Source: Mesorhizobium loti
GTDB taxonomy: Bacteria; Pseudomonadota; Alphaproteobacteria; Rhizobiales; Rhizobiaceae
Assembly: GCF_001510895.1 (NCBI RefSeq)
Contig: NZ_LPWA01000121.1
Coordinates: 1 to 64,000 of the forward strand
Direction: 5' to 3'
DNA length: 64,000 bases
In this document: piece after piece, positions 1 to 9,216 of the stretch
Layout of the letters: each line of letters opens with the position of its first letter
Position numbering within the stretch: the first letter of the stretch is position 1
Program-made: the position numbers and the translations under genes
Notes under the pieces: generated by a model
Databases searched by the model: none
What the model saw: only the letters and a program-made list of their open reading frames with translations
What the model was told of the DNA's origin: nothing

Positions 1-93
1 TACCCGAACCTTAGGACGGTCGCCTGCCGCCGGGACTGCCGGCTGTGATGGGCCTGCAGTCCCGGCCGCCAAACTACCCGATCCTTCTCAAAC

Positions 94-270
94 AATCCTT
101 GGGCGGAGCAGGAGCGAAGCGACGCGCGGAGACCCAAGGATCCATTCCGTTACATCGATCGAAGAGTGCAACGGTGCAGAATTCTGGGTCGCCGCGGCGC
201 TTCTAAGTCACGGCATGGATCCTCGGGTCTGCGCGCGTCGCTTCGCTCCTTGCTTCGCCCGTGGATGACG
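94..270. repeat. Intergenic inverted-repeat element left of der
   Basis: The first 301 bases hold no gene I can support. Two arms of about 60 bases, 94-153 and 207-270, are imperfect reverse complements of each other and share the core gagcgaagcgacgcgcg. A separate perfect 11-bp stem lies at 29-39 / 56-66. Palindromic intergenic repeats of this kind are common in rhizobial genomes. The element sits just beyond the stop codon of der and could end or protect its transcript, but no T-tract is visible. Confidence 0.6.
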
Positions 271-301
271 AGAGACCGGCGTTTGCGACAACCACCAGCT
301 A

Positions 302-1732
302 TCAGCGCTTCTTCGCCCTGCCCGCGAAGGGATTGTCCGAGGTGCGCAGCGCCATGCGGATCGGCACGCCCGGCATGTCGAAGGCCTCGCGCAGGCTGTT
401 CGACAGGTAGCGGACATAGGATTGCGGCATCACGTCCGGGCGCGAGCACGACACCACGAATCCCGGCGGGCGGGTTTTGGCCTGCGTGACATATTTGATC
501 TTCAGCCGGCGGCCGGCGACGGCGGGCGGCGGATGGTGTGCGAGAATCCCTTCCAGCCAGCGGTTGAGCTTGCCGGTCGAGACGCGGCTGTTCCAGACCT
601 TGTGCGTCTTGAGGACCGCGTCCATCAGGCGGTCGAGGCCGCGTCCGGTCTCGGCCGAGACCGTCACCGCCTGGATGCCGCGCACCTGCGGCAGAAGCCG
701 CTCGGTCTTCTCGCGCAGCTCGGACAGAAGCTCCTGCGGGTTGTCGATCAGGTCCCATTTGTTGAAGGCGATCACCGGCGCGCGGCCTTCGCGGATGATC
801 AGGTCGGCGATCTGCAGATCCTGCTTCTCGAAGGGGATGGTGGCGTCGAGCACGATGATGACGATCTCGGCGAAGCGGATGGCGCGCAACCCGTCCTGCA
901 CCGAAAGTTTTTCCAGCTTCTCCTGGACCTTCGATTTGCGCCGCATGCCGGCCGTGTCGAAGAGTTTCATCCGGCGACCGCGCCAGTCCCAGTCGACCGA
1001 GATGGAATCGCGGGTGATGCCGGCCTCCGGGCCGGTCAGCAGGCGCTCCTCGCCGATCAGCGCGTTGATCAGCGTCGACTTGCCGGCGTTGGGGCGGCCG
1101 ACGACGGCGATGCGCAACGGCTTGGTATCGTCATAGGCGGGCTCGGCTTCGGGGTCGGCGATGTCCTCGCCGATCAGCACCTCACTCACCGCGATCTCGT
1201 CGCCCGGCTGGTCCTCGTCCTCGCCGAAGGCGCGCTCCTCACCGAGCGCGGCGATCACCGCATCGCGCAGGTCGGGCATGCCCTGGCCATGCTCGGCCGA
1301 AACAGGGATCGGCTCGCCGAGACCGAGCTCCCAGGCTTCCAGCATGCCGCCCTGAGCGCCTCGGGCTTCCGCCTTGTTGGCGACCACCACGACCGGCTTG
1401 CCGGACCTGCGCACCACCTCGGCGAAGGTGCGGTCGTCGGGCATCAGGCCCGACTTGGCGTCGATGGTGAAGAAGATCAGGTCGGCCTCGCGGATCGCGA
1501 TCTCGGTCTGCTGGCGCATGCGGCCGGGCAGCGTCGAAGCCGCCGCATCCTCGAAGCCGGCCGTGTCGATGACGTCGAAGTGAAGGTCGTAGAGCTTGGC
1601 GGCGTGCACGCGACGGTCGCGCGTTACGCCCGGCGTGTCGTCGACAAGCGCCAGCTTCTTTCCCACCAGCCGATTGAAAAGAGTCGATTTGCCGACGTTA
1701 GGCCGGCCGATGATGGCGACTTTGAACGACAT
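302..1732 (-). CDS. der: Ribosome-associated GTPase Der (EngA)
   Basis: Essential double GTPase needed for maturation of the 50S ribosomal subunit. The 476-residue product has the family architecture. The first G domain starts at residue 9 with a GRPNVGKS P-loop, followed by DTPG and an NKAE in place of the usual NKxD. The second G domain (about 208-380) has GRPNAGKS, DTAG and NKWD, and a KH-like C-terminal domain follows. An acidic linker separates the two G domains. It lies 6 bases downstream of the TPR-protein gene on the same strand and is probably co-transcribed with it. In many proteobacteria a YfgM-like protein and BamB precede der; BamB is absent here. Confidence 0.97.
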   Translation of the reverse strand: MSFKVAIIGRPNVGKSTLFNRLVGKKLALVDDTPGVTRDRRVHAAKLYDLHFDVIDTAGFEDAAASTLPGRMRQQTEIAIREADLIFFTIDAKSGLMPDDRTFAEVVRRSGKPVVVVANKAEARGAQGGMLEAWELGLGEPIPVSAEHGQGMPDLRDAVIAALGEERAFGEDEDQPGDEIAVSEVLIGEDIADPEAEPAYDDTKPLRIAVVGRPNAGKSTLINALIGEERLLTGPEAGITRDSISVDWDWRGRRMKLFDTAGMRRKSKVQEKLEKLSVQDGLRAIRFAEIVIIVLDATIPFEKQDLQIADLIIREGRAPVIAFNKWDLIDNPQELLSELREKTERLLPQVRGIQAVTVSAETGRGLDRLMDAVLKTHKVWNSRVSTGKLNRWLEGILAHHPPPAVAGRRLKIKYVTQAKTRPPGFVVSCSRPDVMPQSYVRYLSNSLREAFDMPGVPIRMALRTSDNPFAGRAKKR

Positions 1733-1738
1733 CCGGGG

Positions 1739-2407
1739 TCACGAAGCGTCGCCCGACCCGCGGATCAGTTCGGCCATCAACTGCGCCCGCTGGCGCACAT
1801 TGCGCGGGGCGCCGTCATCCGAAGAGATCTGGTCGAACAGTTTGAGCGCGTCCGCCGATTTGCCTTCCTTCCAGGCGGCAAGGCCGAGCGCCTCGCGTGC
1901 CGAACTGCGCAGCGGATTGGTGTCGGCGGTCAGCGCCTCGACGCGGCTGGAGACATCGGCGAAGGAGCCGTGATCGACCAGCAGCAGCGCCGCCCTGAGC
2001 CGGGCAATGTCGCGGATGCCGGCAGGAATGGCGCTATCGGCGGCGACCGCATCGAAATCCTTGACGGCCGCGTCGACATCGCCCTTGTCGGCCTTGACGG
2101 TCGCGCCGCGCATGCGGGCGAGCAGCGGATAGGCGCCGTAGCCATCCTTTTCCAGCTGATCGAGGGCGGCGATCGCCTCGTCGTTCTTGCCGTCATTGGC
2201 GAGCTTGAGCGCAGCCGAGAAGGCATCGCCCGAGCGGTTGGCGCGGGTCTCGTCCCAATAGCGGTAGCCGACGACGGCGGCGGTGCCGACCACCACCAGA
2301 ATGGCCAGGCCGAGCAGGGCCGGACCAAAACGGTCCCACAGCGCCTGCGCCTGCTCGCGACGAATCTCTTCGTTCACTTCGCGGATAAAACTGTCGTCCG
2401 ACATCAA
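1739..2407 (-). CDS. YfgM-like membrane-anchored tetratricopeptide protein
   Basis: A 222-residue protein with a short cytoplasmic N-terminus, one transmembrane segment (about residues 28-48, LLGLAILVVVGTAAVVG) and an alanine/aspartate-rich helical region of TPR-like repeats. This matches the TPR_21/YfgM family, which in enterobacteria works with the Sec translocon and periplasmic chaperones; that role is inferred here. It is followed 6 bases later by der, the conserved neighbour of this family. The ATG start is the first plausible one and leaves the hydrophobic anchor near the N-terminus. Confidence 0.85.
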   Translation of the reverse strand: MMSDDSFIREVNEEIRREQAQALWDRFGPALLGLAILVVVGTAAVVGYRYWDETRANRSGDAFSAALKLANDGKNDEAIAALDQLEKDGYGAYPLLARMRGATVKADKGDVDAAVKDFDAVAADSAIPAGIRDIARLRAALLLVDHGSFADVSSRVEALTADTNPLRSSAREALGLAAWKEGKSADALKLFDQISSDDGAPRNVRQRAQLMAELIRGSGDAS

Positions 2408-2607
2408 TCAAAAAACCATTGCGGCCCTGGATGAGGCGCTTCTTGAGCCCCGCGTTTTAGCGAAATTTTGTCGGCATGGAAGGGGGATGCCTGGAAAATC
2501 GGCGGGACAAGCGAGGCGGCTTCCAGGCAAGCCGGAACGCACCGATGCCACATTTGGCCGATAGCCGGCTTTCCAACAGTCCGAAAGATCGCCGCAGAAG
2601 GTTGCCA

Positions 2608-3849
2608 GTGCCACATCCGTTCCGCGTCCTTGCCTTCAGTCTCTCCGCGTTTGCCACCATTGGTGCGGCCTTCGCCGATCCACCCAAGGCGCCCGCGCCC
2701 ATGCCGGCGAAGCCAAAGCAGATCGTCCTCATCTCCTTCGACAGCGCGCGCGAGATCTCGCAATGGGAGCGCAGCCGCGCGCTGGCGAAGCGCACCGGCG
2801 CGCATTTCACTTATTTTCTCTCCTGCGTCTTCCTGCTCTCGCCGGAGACGCGCGGACAATACGTCGCGCCCGGCAAGGGCGCCGGCAAATCGAATATCGG
2901 CTTCGCCGCCTCGAAGCAGGAGGTGGCGGACAGGCTCGAGCAGATCCGGCTCGCGGCAAGCGAAGGCCACGACATCGGCAGCCATGCCTGCGGCCATTTC
3001 GACGGCAAGGACTGGAGCAAGGCCGACTGGCTGGCCGAGTTCGGCGCGTTCCGTCACATCCTCGAAAATGCCTATGCGATCAACGGGATTTCGCCCGAGC
3101 CGCCCGGCTGGCGCGATTTCGCGCGCCATGCCGTGACCGGCTTTCGCGCGCCGTATCTGTCGACCGGCAAGGCCCTTTACGAAGCGCTGCCCGAGGCCGG
3201 CTTTGAGTACGACGCGAGCGGGGTCTCGAACGGCCCCGCCATGCCGCCGACGAAGGACGGCGTCATGCATTTTGCGCTGCCGCTGATTCCGGAGGGGCCG
3301 AAATCGAAGCCGGTGGTTGCCATGGATTACAATCTCTATGTCCGCCATTCAGGTGGCTTCGAAATGCCGGCCAAGGCGGACGAGTTCGCCGACCGCACTT
3401 ACCGCGCATTCCGCGCCGCCTTCGATGCGCAGTACGATGGCAAGCGCATCCCGCTCGAGCTCGGCTTCCACTTCACCCAGATGAACGGCGGCACCTACTG
3501 GAACGCACTCGAGCGCTTTGCCGGCGAGGTCTGCGTCATGCGAGAGGTCGAGTGCATCAGTTTTCGCGACTATGTGGCGCGGCAGCGTTCCGATCAAAAG
3601 CAGGCAGCGTGGGCGGCTGAGCCGCCCAGGGCCCACCCGGGTCAGGCCGGATCCTCGGCGCCTGTCTTGCCAGATAACGCTGGTCGATATCGGGCAACGG
3701 CTCGCCTTGCAGCGTCGCCTCGAAGGCGCGCAGTCGTTTATGCACGGACTGCAGCTCGACGATGGTCGACCACGAGGTCAGCAGAAACTGCAGCGACCCC
3801 GTCACCTTGCCGAAGGCGTTCGAGATCTGGTTCAGCGCGCCGAAGGTGA
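2608..3849 (+). CDS. Polysaccharide deacetylase family protein, C-terminus overlapping bacA
   Basis: Exported NodB-fold carbohydrate esterase family protein. The likely start is GTG at 2608 (AGAAGG six bases upstream), giving a signal peptide ending near ATIGAAFA; in-frame starts further upstream are possible (2476, 2545). Visible motifs are LISFDS, where the usual second Asp is Ser, the HxxxH zinc motif in SHACGHF, and RAPY. The recognisable domain ends near residue 330. The last ~80 residues are arginine/alanine-rich, unlike the family, and read through the antisense of bacA, so the true end may be near 3600-3620. A one-base insertion upstream of 3618 would bring a TGA into frame. Substrate unknown. 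Confidence 0.8.
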   Translation: MPHPFRVLAFSLSAFATIGAAFADPPKAPAPMPAKPKQIVLISFDSAREISQWERSRALAKRTGAHFTYFLSCVFLLSPETRGQYVAPGKGAGKSNIGFAASKQEVADRLEQIRLAASEGHDIGSHACGHFDGKDWSKADWLAEFGAFRHILENAYAINGISPEPPGWRDFARHAVTGFRAPYLSTGKALYEALPEAGFEYDASGVSNGPAMPPTKDGVMHFALPLIPEGPKSKPVVAMDYNLYVRHSGGFEMPAKADEFADRTYRAFRAAFDAQYDGKRIPLELGFHFTQMNGGTYWNALERFAGEVCVMREVECISFRDYVARQRSDQKQAAWAAEPPRAHPGQAGSSAPVLPDNAGRYRATARLAASPRRRAVVYARTAARRWSTTRSAETAATPSPCRRRSRSGSARRR

Positions 3850-4900
3850 TCTTGTGCGCCACCAGCGAAGGCCCAAGGATCAAGAGCGAGAAGATGTTGT
3901 CGGCCTGCAGGTAGGTGTAACGGACGACGTTGAAATAGATGTAGTGGAAATAGAGCCTGAAGTAGTTGTGACGGACATTGGCGAATAGCTCGGCGGTGGT
4001 CGCCGGCTGGGCGCGCTCGGCATGGTCTTCGCCATAGACGAGTTCCTTGCGATAGGCAGCCTCGACACGCTGGTTGCGGAACTGCAGGCCCGGCAGTTTC
4101 AGACCGGCAACCATCACCGAAACCGTTCCAAACAGGCACCAGGCGAGCGCTGCGACGACAAGTGGCTGCGGTATGGCGCCGACGATGGGCAGTTCGCTGA
4201 TATGCGCCTGCAGCTGAATCATCACCGGCAGGAATGCGATCAGGGTCATGATCGACTGGACGAAGCTCGATCCCAGATCCTCCATGATCTGCGAGAAGCG
4301 CATCGTGTCTTCCTGGATACGCTGCGAAGCGCCCTCGATATGGCGCAGGCGGCTCCAATTCTCGATGAAATAGTTGTTCATCGCCGTGCGCCAGCGGAAG
4401 ATCCAGTGGCTGACGATGAAGGCATTGACCACCTGCACATTCATGCCGACCAGCGCCAGCCATGAGAAGTCGGCCAATCCGATATAAAACTCGCTATCGG
4501 TCGACTGTCCCGTGCCCGACATCAAACCCTGAACATAGTCGAAGAACGGGCCGTACCAGGCGTTGACGGCGACGCTGACCTGCACGTTGAAATAGATGAA
4601 AAACAGGATGACGGCCGTCATCAGGATCGACCAGTTCTGCCACGGATGCGGCGCATACCAGCTCCAGAACGCGTAGAAGATCGCCACGCAGGCCGCAAAG
4701 TAGATGTAGAACCACAGGAACGGCTTCGACCACAGCACCGCGATGCCGATGATCGGCGGAGTGCCGGCCGCAGCCGGCGGCAGACCGATGACTGCGCCCA
4801 GCTGCTCGCCGCCAAAGAACCAGAACAGGATCCCCGCAAGGCTCCAGACGGCGGCCGAGGTGAAGAAAAGCTTCGGCTGCGGGAAGAAGGATACGAACAC
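3557..4900 (-). CDS. bacA: BacA/SbmA family peptide transporter
   Basis: Inner-membrane proton-driven importer of antimicrobial peptides. In Sinorhizobium meliloti BacA is required for bacteroid survival of host NCR peptides and affects very-long-chain lipid A acylation. The product starts MFVSFFPQPKLFF (GTG start, GAGGA upstream) and has several hydrophobic segments plus the family stretch FRWRTAMNNYFIENWSRLRH, without an ABC ATPase domain. At 447 residues it is longer than the roughly 420 of S. meliloti BacA. The extra C-terminal tail (after about LPDIDQRYLARQ) is encoded opposite the deacetylase gene. A TGA at 3642-3644, one frame off, would end the protein near residue 418. Confidence 0.93.
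   Translation of the reverse strand: MFVSFFPQPKLFFTSAAVWSLAGILFWFFGGEQLGAVIGLPPAAAGTPPIIGIAVLWSKPFLWFYIYFAACVAIFYAFWSWYAPHPWQNWSILMTAVILFFIYFNVQVSVAVNAWYGPFFDYVQGLMSGTGQSTDSEFYIGLADFSWLALVGMNVQVVNAFIVSHWIFRWRTAMNNYFIENWSRLRHIEGASQRIQEDTMRFSQIMEDLGSSFVQSIMTLIAFLPVMIQLQAHISELPIVGAIPQPLVVAALAWCLFGTVSVMVAGLKLPGLQFRNQRVEAAYRKELVYGEDHAERAQPATTAELFANVRHNYFRLYFHYIYFNVVRYTYLQADNIFSLLILGPSLVAHKITFGALNQISNAFGKVTGSLQFLLTSWSTIVELQSVHKRLRAFEATLQGEPLPDIDQRYLARQAPRIRPDPGGPWAAQPPTLPAFDRNAAAPHSREN
3610..3628. terminator. Candidate hairpin between convergent genes
   Basis: An 8-bp perfect stem (tgggcggc / gccgccca) with a three-base loop lies where the deacetylase and bacA transcripts converge. Both annotated reading frames run through it, which suggests it was originally intergenic. 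No T-tract follows on either strand, so its activity as an intrinsic terminator is doubtful. Confidence 0.4.
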
Positions 4901-5021
4901 TGTGACGGGTTCCTCGGTCTGACCGCAAATCAGCGGCGTTGCTGTTTGGCGGGCATAAGGTCACACATTAGTGGGAAAGAAAATGCCCTGCCCGGTGCCC
5001 GGCACAGAGCAAGACCACAAA

Positions 5022-6182
5022 TCATGGCGATTTTGGTGCAGCCGACCAGGCAATGATCCCGGAAACCAGCAAAGCGGCCGCTGCCATGATCGAGGCAAAC
5101 ACGTAATTGCCCGCGGCTTGCGCGAGCAGGCCGGCGGCAATCGGACCGACGATCTGGCCGATGCCGAAGGCGGCGGTCATCACTGCGAAGATGCGGCGCG
5201 GCGCCTGCGGCGCAAGCTGCCTCGCCGCCTGCAGGCCAAGCGCGGTGATGGCGATGAAGGTGCCGCCGAGCAGGACGCCGGCGAGCAGCGGCCCGGTGAA
5301 ACCCTTGACGACGACGCTGGCGGTGACGCCGACAACCTCGACCAGGCAGCTCACCGCATAAGCGGCATAGAGCCCGGTTCTGCCGGCAAGCTTTTGCCAG
5401 AACCAAGTCGAGGGAAAACCGGCAAGGCCGGTGACCATCCAGACGGCGGCCTCGAAGACGCGCCCGCCGCCGCCCTGGCGAACGATGGCGACCAGGAAAG
5501 TCGCGGTCACCACATAGCCGAAGCCGAACAGCCCATAGGCCAGGATCATCTTCGCCAGCGACTTGTCCTTCGGCAGCGCCGGTTCAGGTCCATCGACGCC
5601 GTTGGCGGGCGTAGCAGAGCCCGCGAGCAGGGCAACGACGACCAGGCCAGCCACCGAAATCGCCCCCGACCATAGCCAGCCCGCTGGCCAGCCAGCATGT
5701 TCGGTAACGAGAATGGCCAACAGCGCCGAGGATGCCGCGATGCCCAGGCCGACACCGCCGAAATGCAACGCCTGCAGGTCACCGCGACCGGCCACAGCGA
5801 GGTGGCTGAAGACGATCGACGACATGAACACCATGACGAAAGCGCTGGCCAGCCCGGCGAGGAAGCGGATGACGATGAATGCCGCCATCGTCTCGTTCAG
5901 CCCCATGAGGCCCGCGAGCACGGCGCTGGCGGCAAGGCTGACAAACATAAGCAGGCGCTCGCGGCCATGCGCCCAGCCGCCGGCCGCGGCAAGCGCGCCG
6001 ATCAGGTAACCGAGATAATTGGCGGAAGCGATCCAGCCGGCATCGGCCGGCGTCAGATGCAACTCCTCCATCATGCCGGGCAGGATCGGCGTGTAGACGA
6101 AGCGGCCGATGCCCATGGCGACGGCAAGAGCTGCCATGCCTGCAAAAGCGAGGCGCAAGGGGGACGGCGAGGCGACGTTCAT
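5022..6182 (-). CDS. MFS transporter, YbfB/YjiJ family
   Basis: A 386-residue inner-membrane carrier with about twelve hydrophobic helices. The N-terminal MGIGRFVYTPILPGM and GWIASANYLGYLIGA motifs are typical of the YbfB/YjiJ branch of the major facilitator superfamily. I chose the ATG at 6182 rather than 6218 because it places the first helix at the usual distance from the N-terminus. The substrate cannot be told from sequence. It stands alone, and the 121 bases between it and bacA show nothing recognisable. Confidence 0.88.
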   Translation of the reverse strand: MNVASPSPLRLAFAGMAALAVAMGIGRFVYTPILPGMMEELHLTPADAGWIASANYLGYLIGALAAAGGWAHGRERLLMFVSLAASAVLAGLMGLNETMAAFIVIRFLAGLASAFVMVFMSSIVFSHLAVAGRGDLQALHFGGVGLGIAASSALLAILVTEHAGWPAGWLWSGAISVAGLVVVALLAGSATPANGVDGPEPALPKDKSLAKMILAYGLFGFGYVVTATFLVAIVRQGGGGRVFEAAVWMVTGLAGFPSTWFWQKLAGRTGLYAAYAVSCLVEVVGVTASVVVKGFTGPLLAGVLLGGTFIAITALGLQAARQLAPQAPRRIFAVMTAAFGIGQIVGPIAAGLLAQAAGNYVFASIMAAAALLVSGIIAWSAAPKSP

Positions 6183-6254
6183 TGCAGCGCAACATAAGTG
6201 TGTGCGCCAGCGAAACAATGCGGTTGCGTTGGGCCAGATCGGTTTAGGCCGTGC

Positions 6255-6452
6255 TCAGCGGCAGGCCGTCTCGTAAGCCGTGCGACCGGCCGTCAGCCGG
6301 AACGGCATGTCGCCGAGCTCGCGCTCCGACATGGTTTCGAGCACCGGGTGCGACAGCGGGTCGACGACCCAGCGGGCGATCTCGTCCTCGCCATACCGGC
6401 CCTGTTTGGGCCCGGTGTTGGAAAGCGCCCTCAGCAAAGATAAAATCTTCAT
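6255..6452 (-). CDS. Small conserved-looking protein of unknown function
   Basis: A 65-residue product starting MKILSLLRALSNTG. The ATG at 6452 has a perfect GGAGG (6461-6465 on the opposite strand) eight bases upstream, which is good evidence that it is translated. The composition (mixed charge, GRYGEDEIARWVVDPLSHP) looks protein-like rather than antisense noise. There is no signal peptide and no recognised domain. It is divergent from the LysR gene at 6550, and the 97-base interval contains the palindrome tcaattga at 6511-6518. Confidence 0.6.
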   Translation of the reverse strand: MKILSLLRALSNTGPKQGRYGEDEIARWVVDPLSHPVLETMSERELGDMPFRLTAGRTAYETACR

Positions 6453-6549
6453 TGGATCTGCCTCCAAGCTCTAACCCGCCTCGCTAAAATCCGCCTTTTC
6501 TTGCCAAGTTTCAATTGAGATTTCGGTCCCACCGGTTTAGAAAAACTGA

Positions 6550-7464
6550 ATGGCTATGCTGAACCGCGTCCATCTCAACGGCCTGCGCGCCGTCGAAACC
6601 GTTGCACGGCTGGGCTCGCTCGCCGCCGCAGCTGCCGAGCTCAATGTTTCGGTCAGCGCCGTCAGCCAGCAGGTCAAGCGCACGGAAAAGCAGCTTGGCC
6701 AGTCGCTGTTCGAACGGACGCCCGGCGGGCTGGTTCCAACGGAATTCGGCACCGCCTTCACAGCCAGGCTGGGCGCAGGCTTTCGTGAGCTCGCGCAAGC
6801 GGTGGCGTTGGCGGACGAGGCAATCGAGTGCACGCTGGTGGTGTCGGTGGCGCCCGCCTTCGCCTCGAAGTGGCTGCTGCCCAGGCTGTCGCGGCATTTC
6901 GCCCGCCACCCGAACGTGCTGCTGCGCATCGACGCTTCGGTCAGGATCGCCGATCTCGACCATTCCGACATCGACATCGCGATCCGGCTCGGCGACGGCA
7001 AATGGCTTGGCGGCCGGGCGGAACTGCTGCTCGCGCAGGAGGTGTTTCCCGTCTGCGCGCCGTCGATCGCGGCCAAGCTGAAGTCGATCGAGGACCTTGC
7101 GCAGACCTGCGCGATCACCGACGAGCGGGCGATGTTTAGCTGGGACGGCTGGTTCGAGGCGGCAGGCGTCGAGCCTGTCACCTTCCTCAAAGGCGCGCGT
7201 TTCACCGACCCAATGCTTTGCCTCGAGTCTGCAATCGCCGGCCATGGCGTGATGCTCGCCTGGCAATTGCTGACGGCCGATGCGCTGGCCGATGGACGGC
7301 TGGTCGCGCCCTTCGGGGTGCGGGCTGAGAGCGGGCTTGGCTACTGGCTGGTGACTTCGCAGACGAAGAGCGAAAGCCGCAAGGTGCGCGACTTCAAAGC
7401 CTGGATCCGCGAGGAGATCGAGGCGACCATGGCGCAGTTCCGATCGCTCGACAGCGCCGCCTGA
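6550..7464 (+). CDS. LysR-family transcriptional regulator, GcvA-like
   Basis: 304 residues. The N-terminal winged HTH spans residues 4-62 (LNGLRAVETVARLGSLAAAA, SVSAVSQQVKRTEKQLG), followed by a type-2 periplasmic-binding-like effector domain (about 90-295). The pattern SAVSQQVKxxExxLG is that of the GcvA/AmpR group. Its target may be the divergent small gene at 6452 or the downstream aminopeptidase. No Shine-Dalgarno sequence is obvious before the ATG. The effector is unknown. Confidence 0.92.
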   Translation: MAMLNRVHLNGLRAVETVARLGSLAAAAAELNVSVSAVSQQVKRTEKQLGQSLFERTPGGLVPTEFGTAFTARLGAGFRELAQAVALADEAIECTLVVSVAPAFASKWLLPRLSRHFARHPNVLLRIDASVRIADLDHSDIDIAIRLGDGKWLGGRAELLLAQEVFPVCAPSIAAKLKSIEDLAQTCAITDERAMFSWDGWFEAAGVEPVTFLKGARFTDPMLCLESAIAGHGVMLAWQLLTADALADGRLVAPFGVRAESGLGYWLVTSQTKSESRKVRDFKAWIREEIEATMAQFRSLDSAA

Positions 7465-7549
7465 GGTCAGGCCCAGTCGATCGCGGTGGAAAGGTCAGGC
7501 TCACCGGTCTATGTAAGAACCAGACCCCAACATAACGGCAGGCAGGATC

Positions 7550-8806
7550 ATGACCACACATTCGCGCGGCGTCTCGGCAACAATCGATCCGGTGAAGCTC
7601 GACAGGCTGGCCGAGGTCGCCGTCAAGGTCGGGCTGCAGCTGCAGCCAGGACAGGACCTGGTGCTGACCTCTTCGATCGCGGCGTTGCCGCTGACCCGGC
7701 GCATCGTCGAGCATGCCTACAAGGCCGGCGCCGGGTTGGTGACGCCGATCTTCAACGATGACGAGATCACGCTGGCGCGCTTCCGTTATGGCGCCGACGC
7801 CGGCTTCGACCGCGCTGCCGGCTGGCTCTATGAAGGCATGGCGAAAGCCTTCTCCAACAATGCCGCGCGGCTTGCTGTGCGCGGCGAGGATCCGTCGCTG
7901 CTCTCGGCGCAGGACCCGGCCAAGGTGGCACGGGCCAACAAGGCGAATTCGATGGCCTACCAGCCGGCGCTGGAGAAGATTACCGGCTTCGACATCAACT
8001 GGAACATCGTCGCCTATCCCGATCTTGCCTGGGCTAGGCAAGTGTTTCCAGGCGAGCCCGACGACGTCGCGGTGGCGAAGCTCGCGGACGCCATCTTCTC
8101 GGCCTCGCGGGTGGACGTCGAGGATCCGATCGGCAATTGGAAGGCGCATAACGCAGCGTTGGCCGAGCGCACCAAATGGCTGAACGAGCATAATTTCCAT
8201 TCCCTGCATTTCACCGGGCCGGGCACCGACCTGACCGTCGGACTGGCGGAAGGCCATGAGTGGATGGGCGGCGCTTCGACAGCCAAGAACGGCATCACCT
8301 GCAATCCGAACATCCCGACCGAGGAAGTCTTCACCACGCCGCATGCCTGGCGGGTCGAAGGCCACGTCTCCTCGACCAAGCCGCTCTCCTACCAGGGCAC
8401 GCTGATCGACGAGATCTCGGTGCGTTTCGAGGGCGGGCGGATCGTCGAGGCCAAGGCCTCGAAAGGCGAGGACGTGTTGAAGAAGGTGCTCGATACCGAC
8501 GAGGGCGCGCGCCGCCTCGGCGAAGTGGCGCTGGTGCCGCATTCCTCGCCGATCTCGAAGAGTGGGCTGCTATTCTTCAACACGCTGTTCGACGAGAACG
8601 CGGCCTGCCACGTCGCGCTCGGACAATGCTATTCGAAGTGCTTCGTCAACGGCGCCTCGCTCAGCCAGGATGAGATCGCGCAGCGCGGCGGCAACAAAAG
8701 TTTCATCCACATCGACTGGATGATCGGCTCGGACAAGATCGACATCGACGGCCTCGGCAAGGATGGCAGCCGCGTGCCGGTCATGCGCAAGGGCGAGTGG
8801 GCCTGA
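7550..8806 (+). CDS. M29-family aminopeptidase
   Basis: A 418-residue cytosolic metallo-aminopeptidase of the thermophilic aminopeptidase family (AmpS/PepS/aminopeptidase T). The metal-site region is intact: TEEVFTTPH near residue 265, LFDENAACHVALGQ near 350 and HIDWMIGS near 388 match the Glu/His/Asp ligand pattern of M29. It removes N-terminal residues from peptides, probably with relaxed specificity and a dinuclear metal centre. The DUF488 gene follows 8 bases after its stop and is probably co-transcribed. Confidence 0.92.
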   Translation: MTTHSRGVSATIDPVKLDRLAEVAVKVGLQLQPGQDLVLTSSIAALPLTRRIVEHAYKAGAGLVTPIFNDDEITLARFRYGADAGFDRAAGWLYEGMAKAFSNNAARLAVRGEDPSLLSAQDPAKVARANKANSMAYQPALEKITGFDINWNIVAYPDLAWARQVFPGEPDDVAVAKLADAIFSASRVDVEDPIGNWKAHNAALAERTKWLNEHNFHSLHFTGPGTDLTVGLAEGHEWMGGASTAKNGITCNPNIPTEEVFTTPHAWRVEGHVSSTKPLSYQGTLIDEISVRFEGGRIVEAKASKGEDVLKKVLDTDEGARRLGEVALVPHSSPISKSGLLFFNTLFDENAACHVALGQCYSKCFVNGASLSQDEIAQRGGNKSFIHIDWMIGSDKIDIDGLGKDGSRVPVMRKGEWA

Positions 8807-8814
8807 GAGGTGCG

Positions 8815-9216
8815 ATGACCTTGGACGTAGCTGTAAAGCGCGTCTACGAAGCGCCGGAGAAGAGCGACGGCCAGCGCGTGCTGGTCGATCGCATCTGGCC
8901 ACGTGGCGTCAGCAAGAACGACGCCGAACTGACGCTGTGGCTGAAGGAGATCGCTCCGAGCGACGAACTGCGCAAATGGTTCGGGCACGATCCCGAACGC
9001 TGGGCGGAGTTCCAGAAGCGGTATCGCGCCGAACTCGACCGGAACGAGGAGGCGGTGGCGCAATTGCGCGATGTGCTTCGCGAGGGAAAGGTGACGCTGC
9101 TCTACGGCGCGCATGACGAGGCGCACAACAATGCTGTGGCGCTGGCGGGGTATTTGCGGGGGTGTGAGGAACCTCGCGCTACGTTGGCGATTGGCGAAGG
9201 CCGAAGCGAAATCTGA
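8815..9216 (+). CDS. DUF488 family protein
   Basis: A 133-residue product with the DUF488 signature: VKRVYEAPEKSDGQRVLVDRIWPRG at the N-terminus (quoted in part: RVLVDRIWPRG), a central ELRKWFGHDPERW, and LLYGAHDEAHNNAVAL near the end. Function is unknown for the family. The ATG at 8815 lies in gaggtgcgATG and avoids overlap with the upstream stop; an in-frame ATG at 8797 would overlap it. The C-terminus runs to the very edge of the palindromic repeat that starts at 9216. Confidence 0.85.
   Translation: MTLDVAVKRVYEAPEKSDGQRVLVDRIWPRGVSKNDAELTLWLKEIAPSDELRKWFGHDPERWAEFQKRYRAELDRNEEAVAQLRDVLREGKVTLLYGAHDEAHNNAVALAGYLRGCEEPRATLAIGEGRSEI

Noticed and set aside
422..2434. A 670-codon open frame opposite der
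   Set aside because: It is antisense to der and the TPR gene, which have clear domains; the composition is the usual high-GC shadow with no protein motif.
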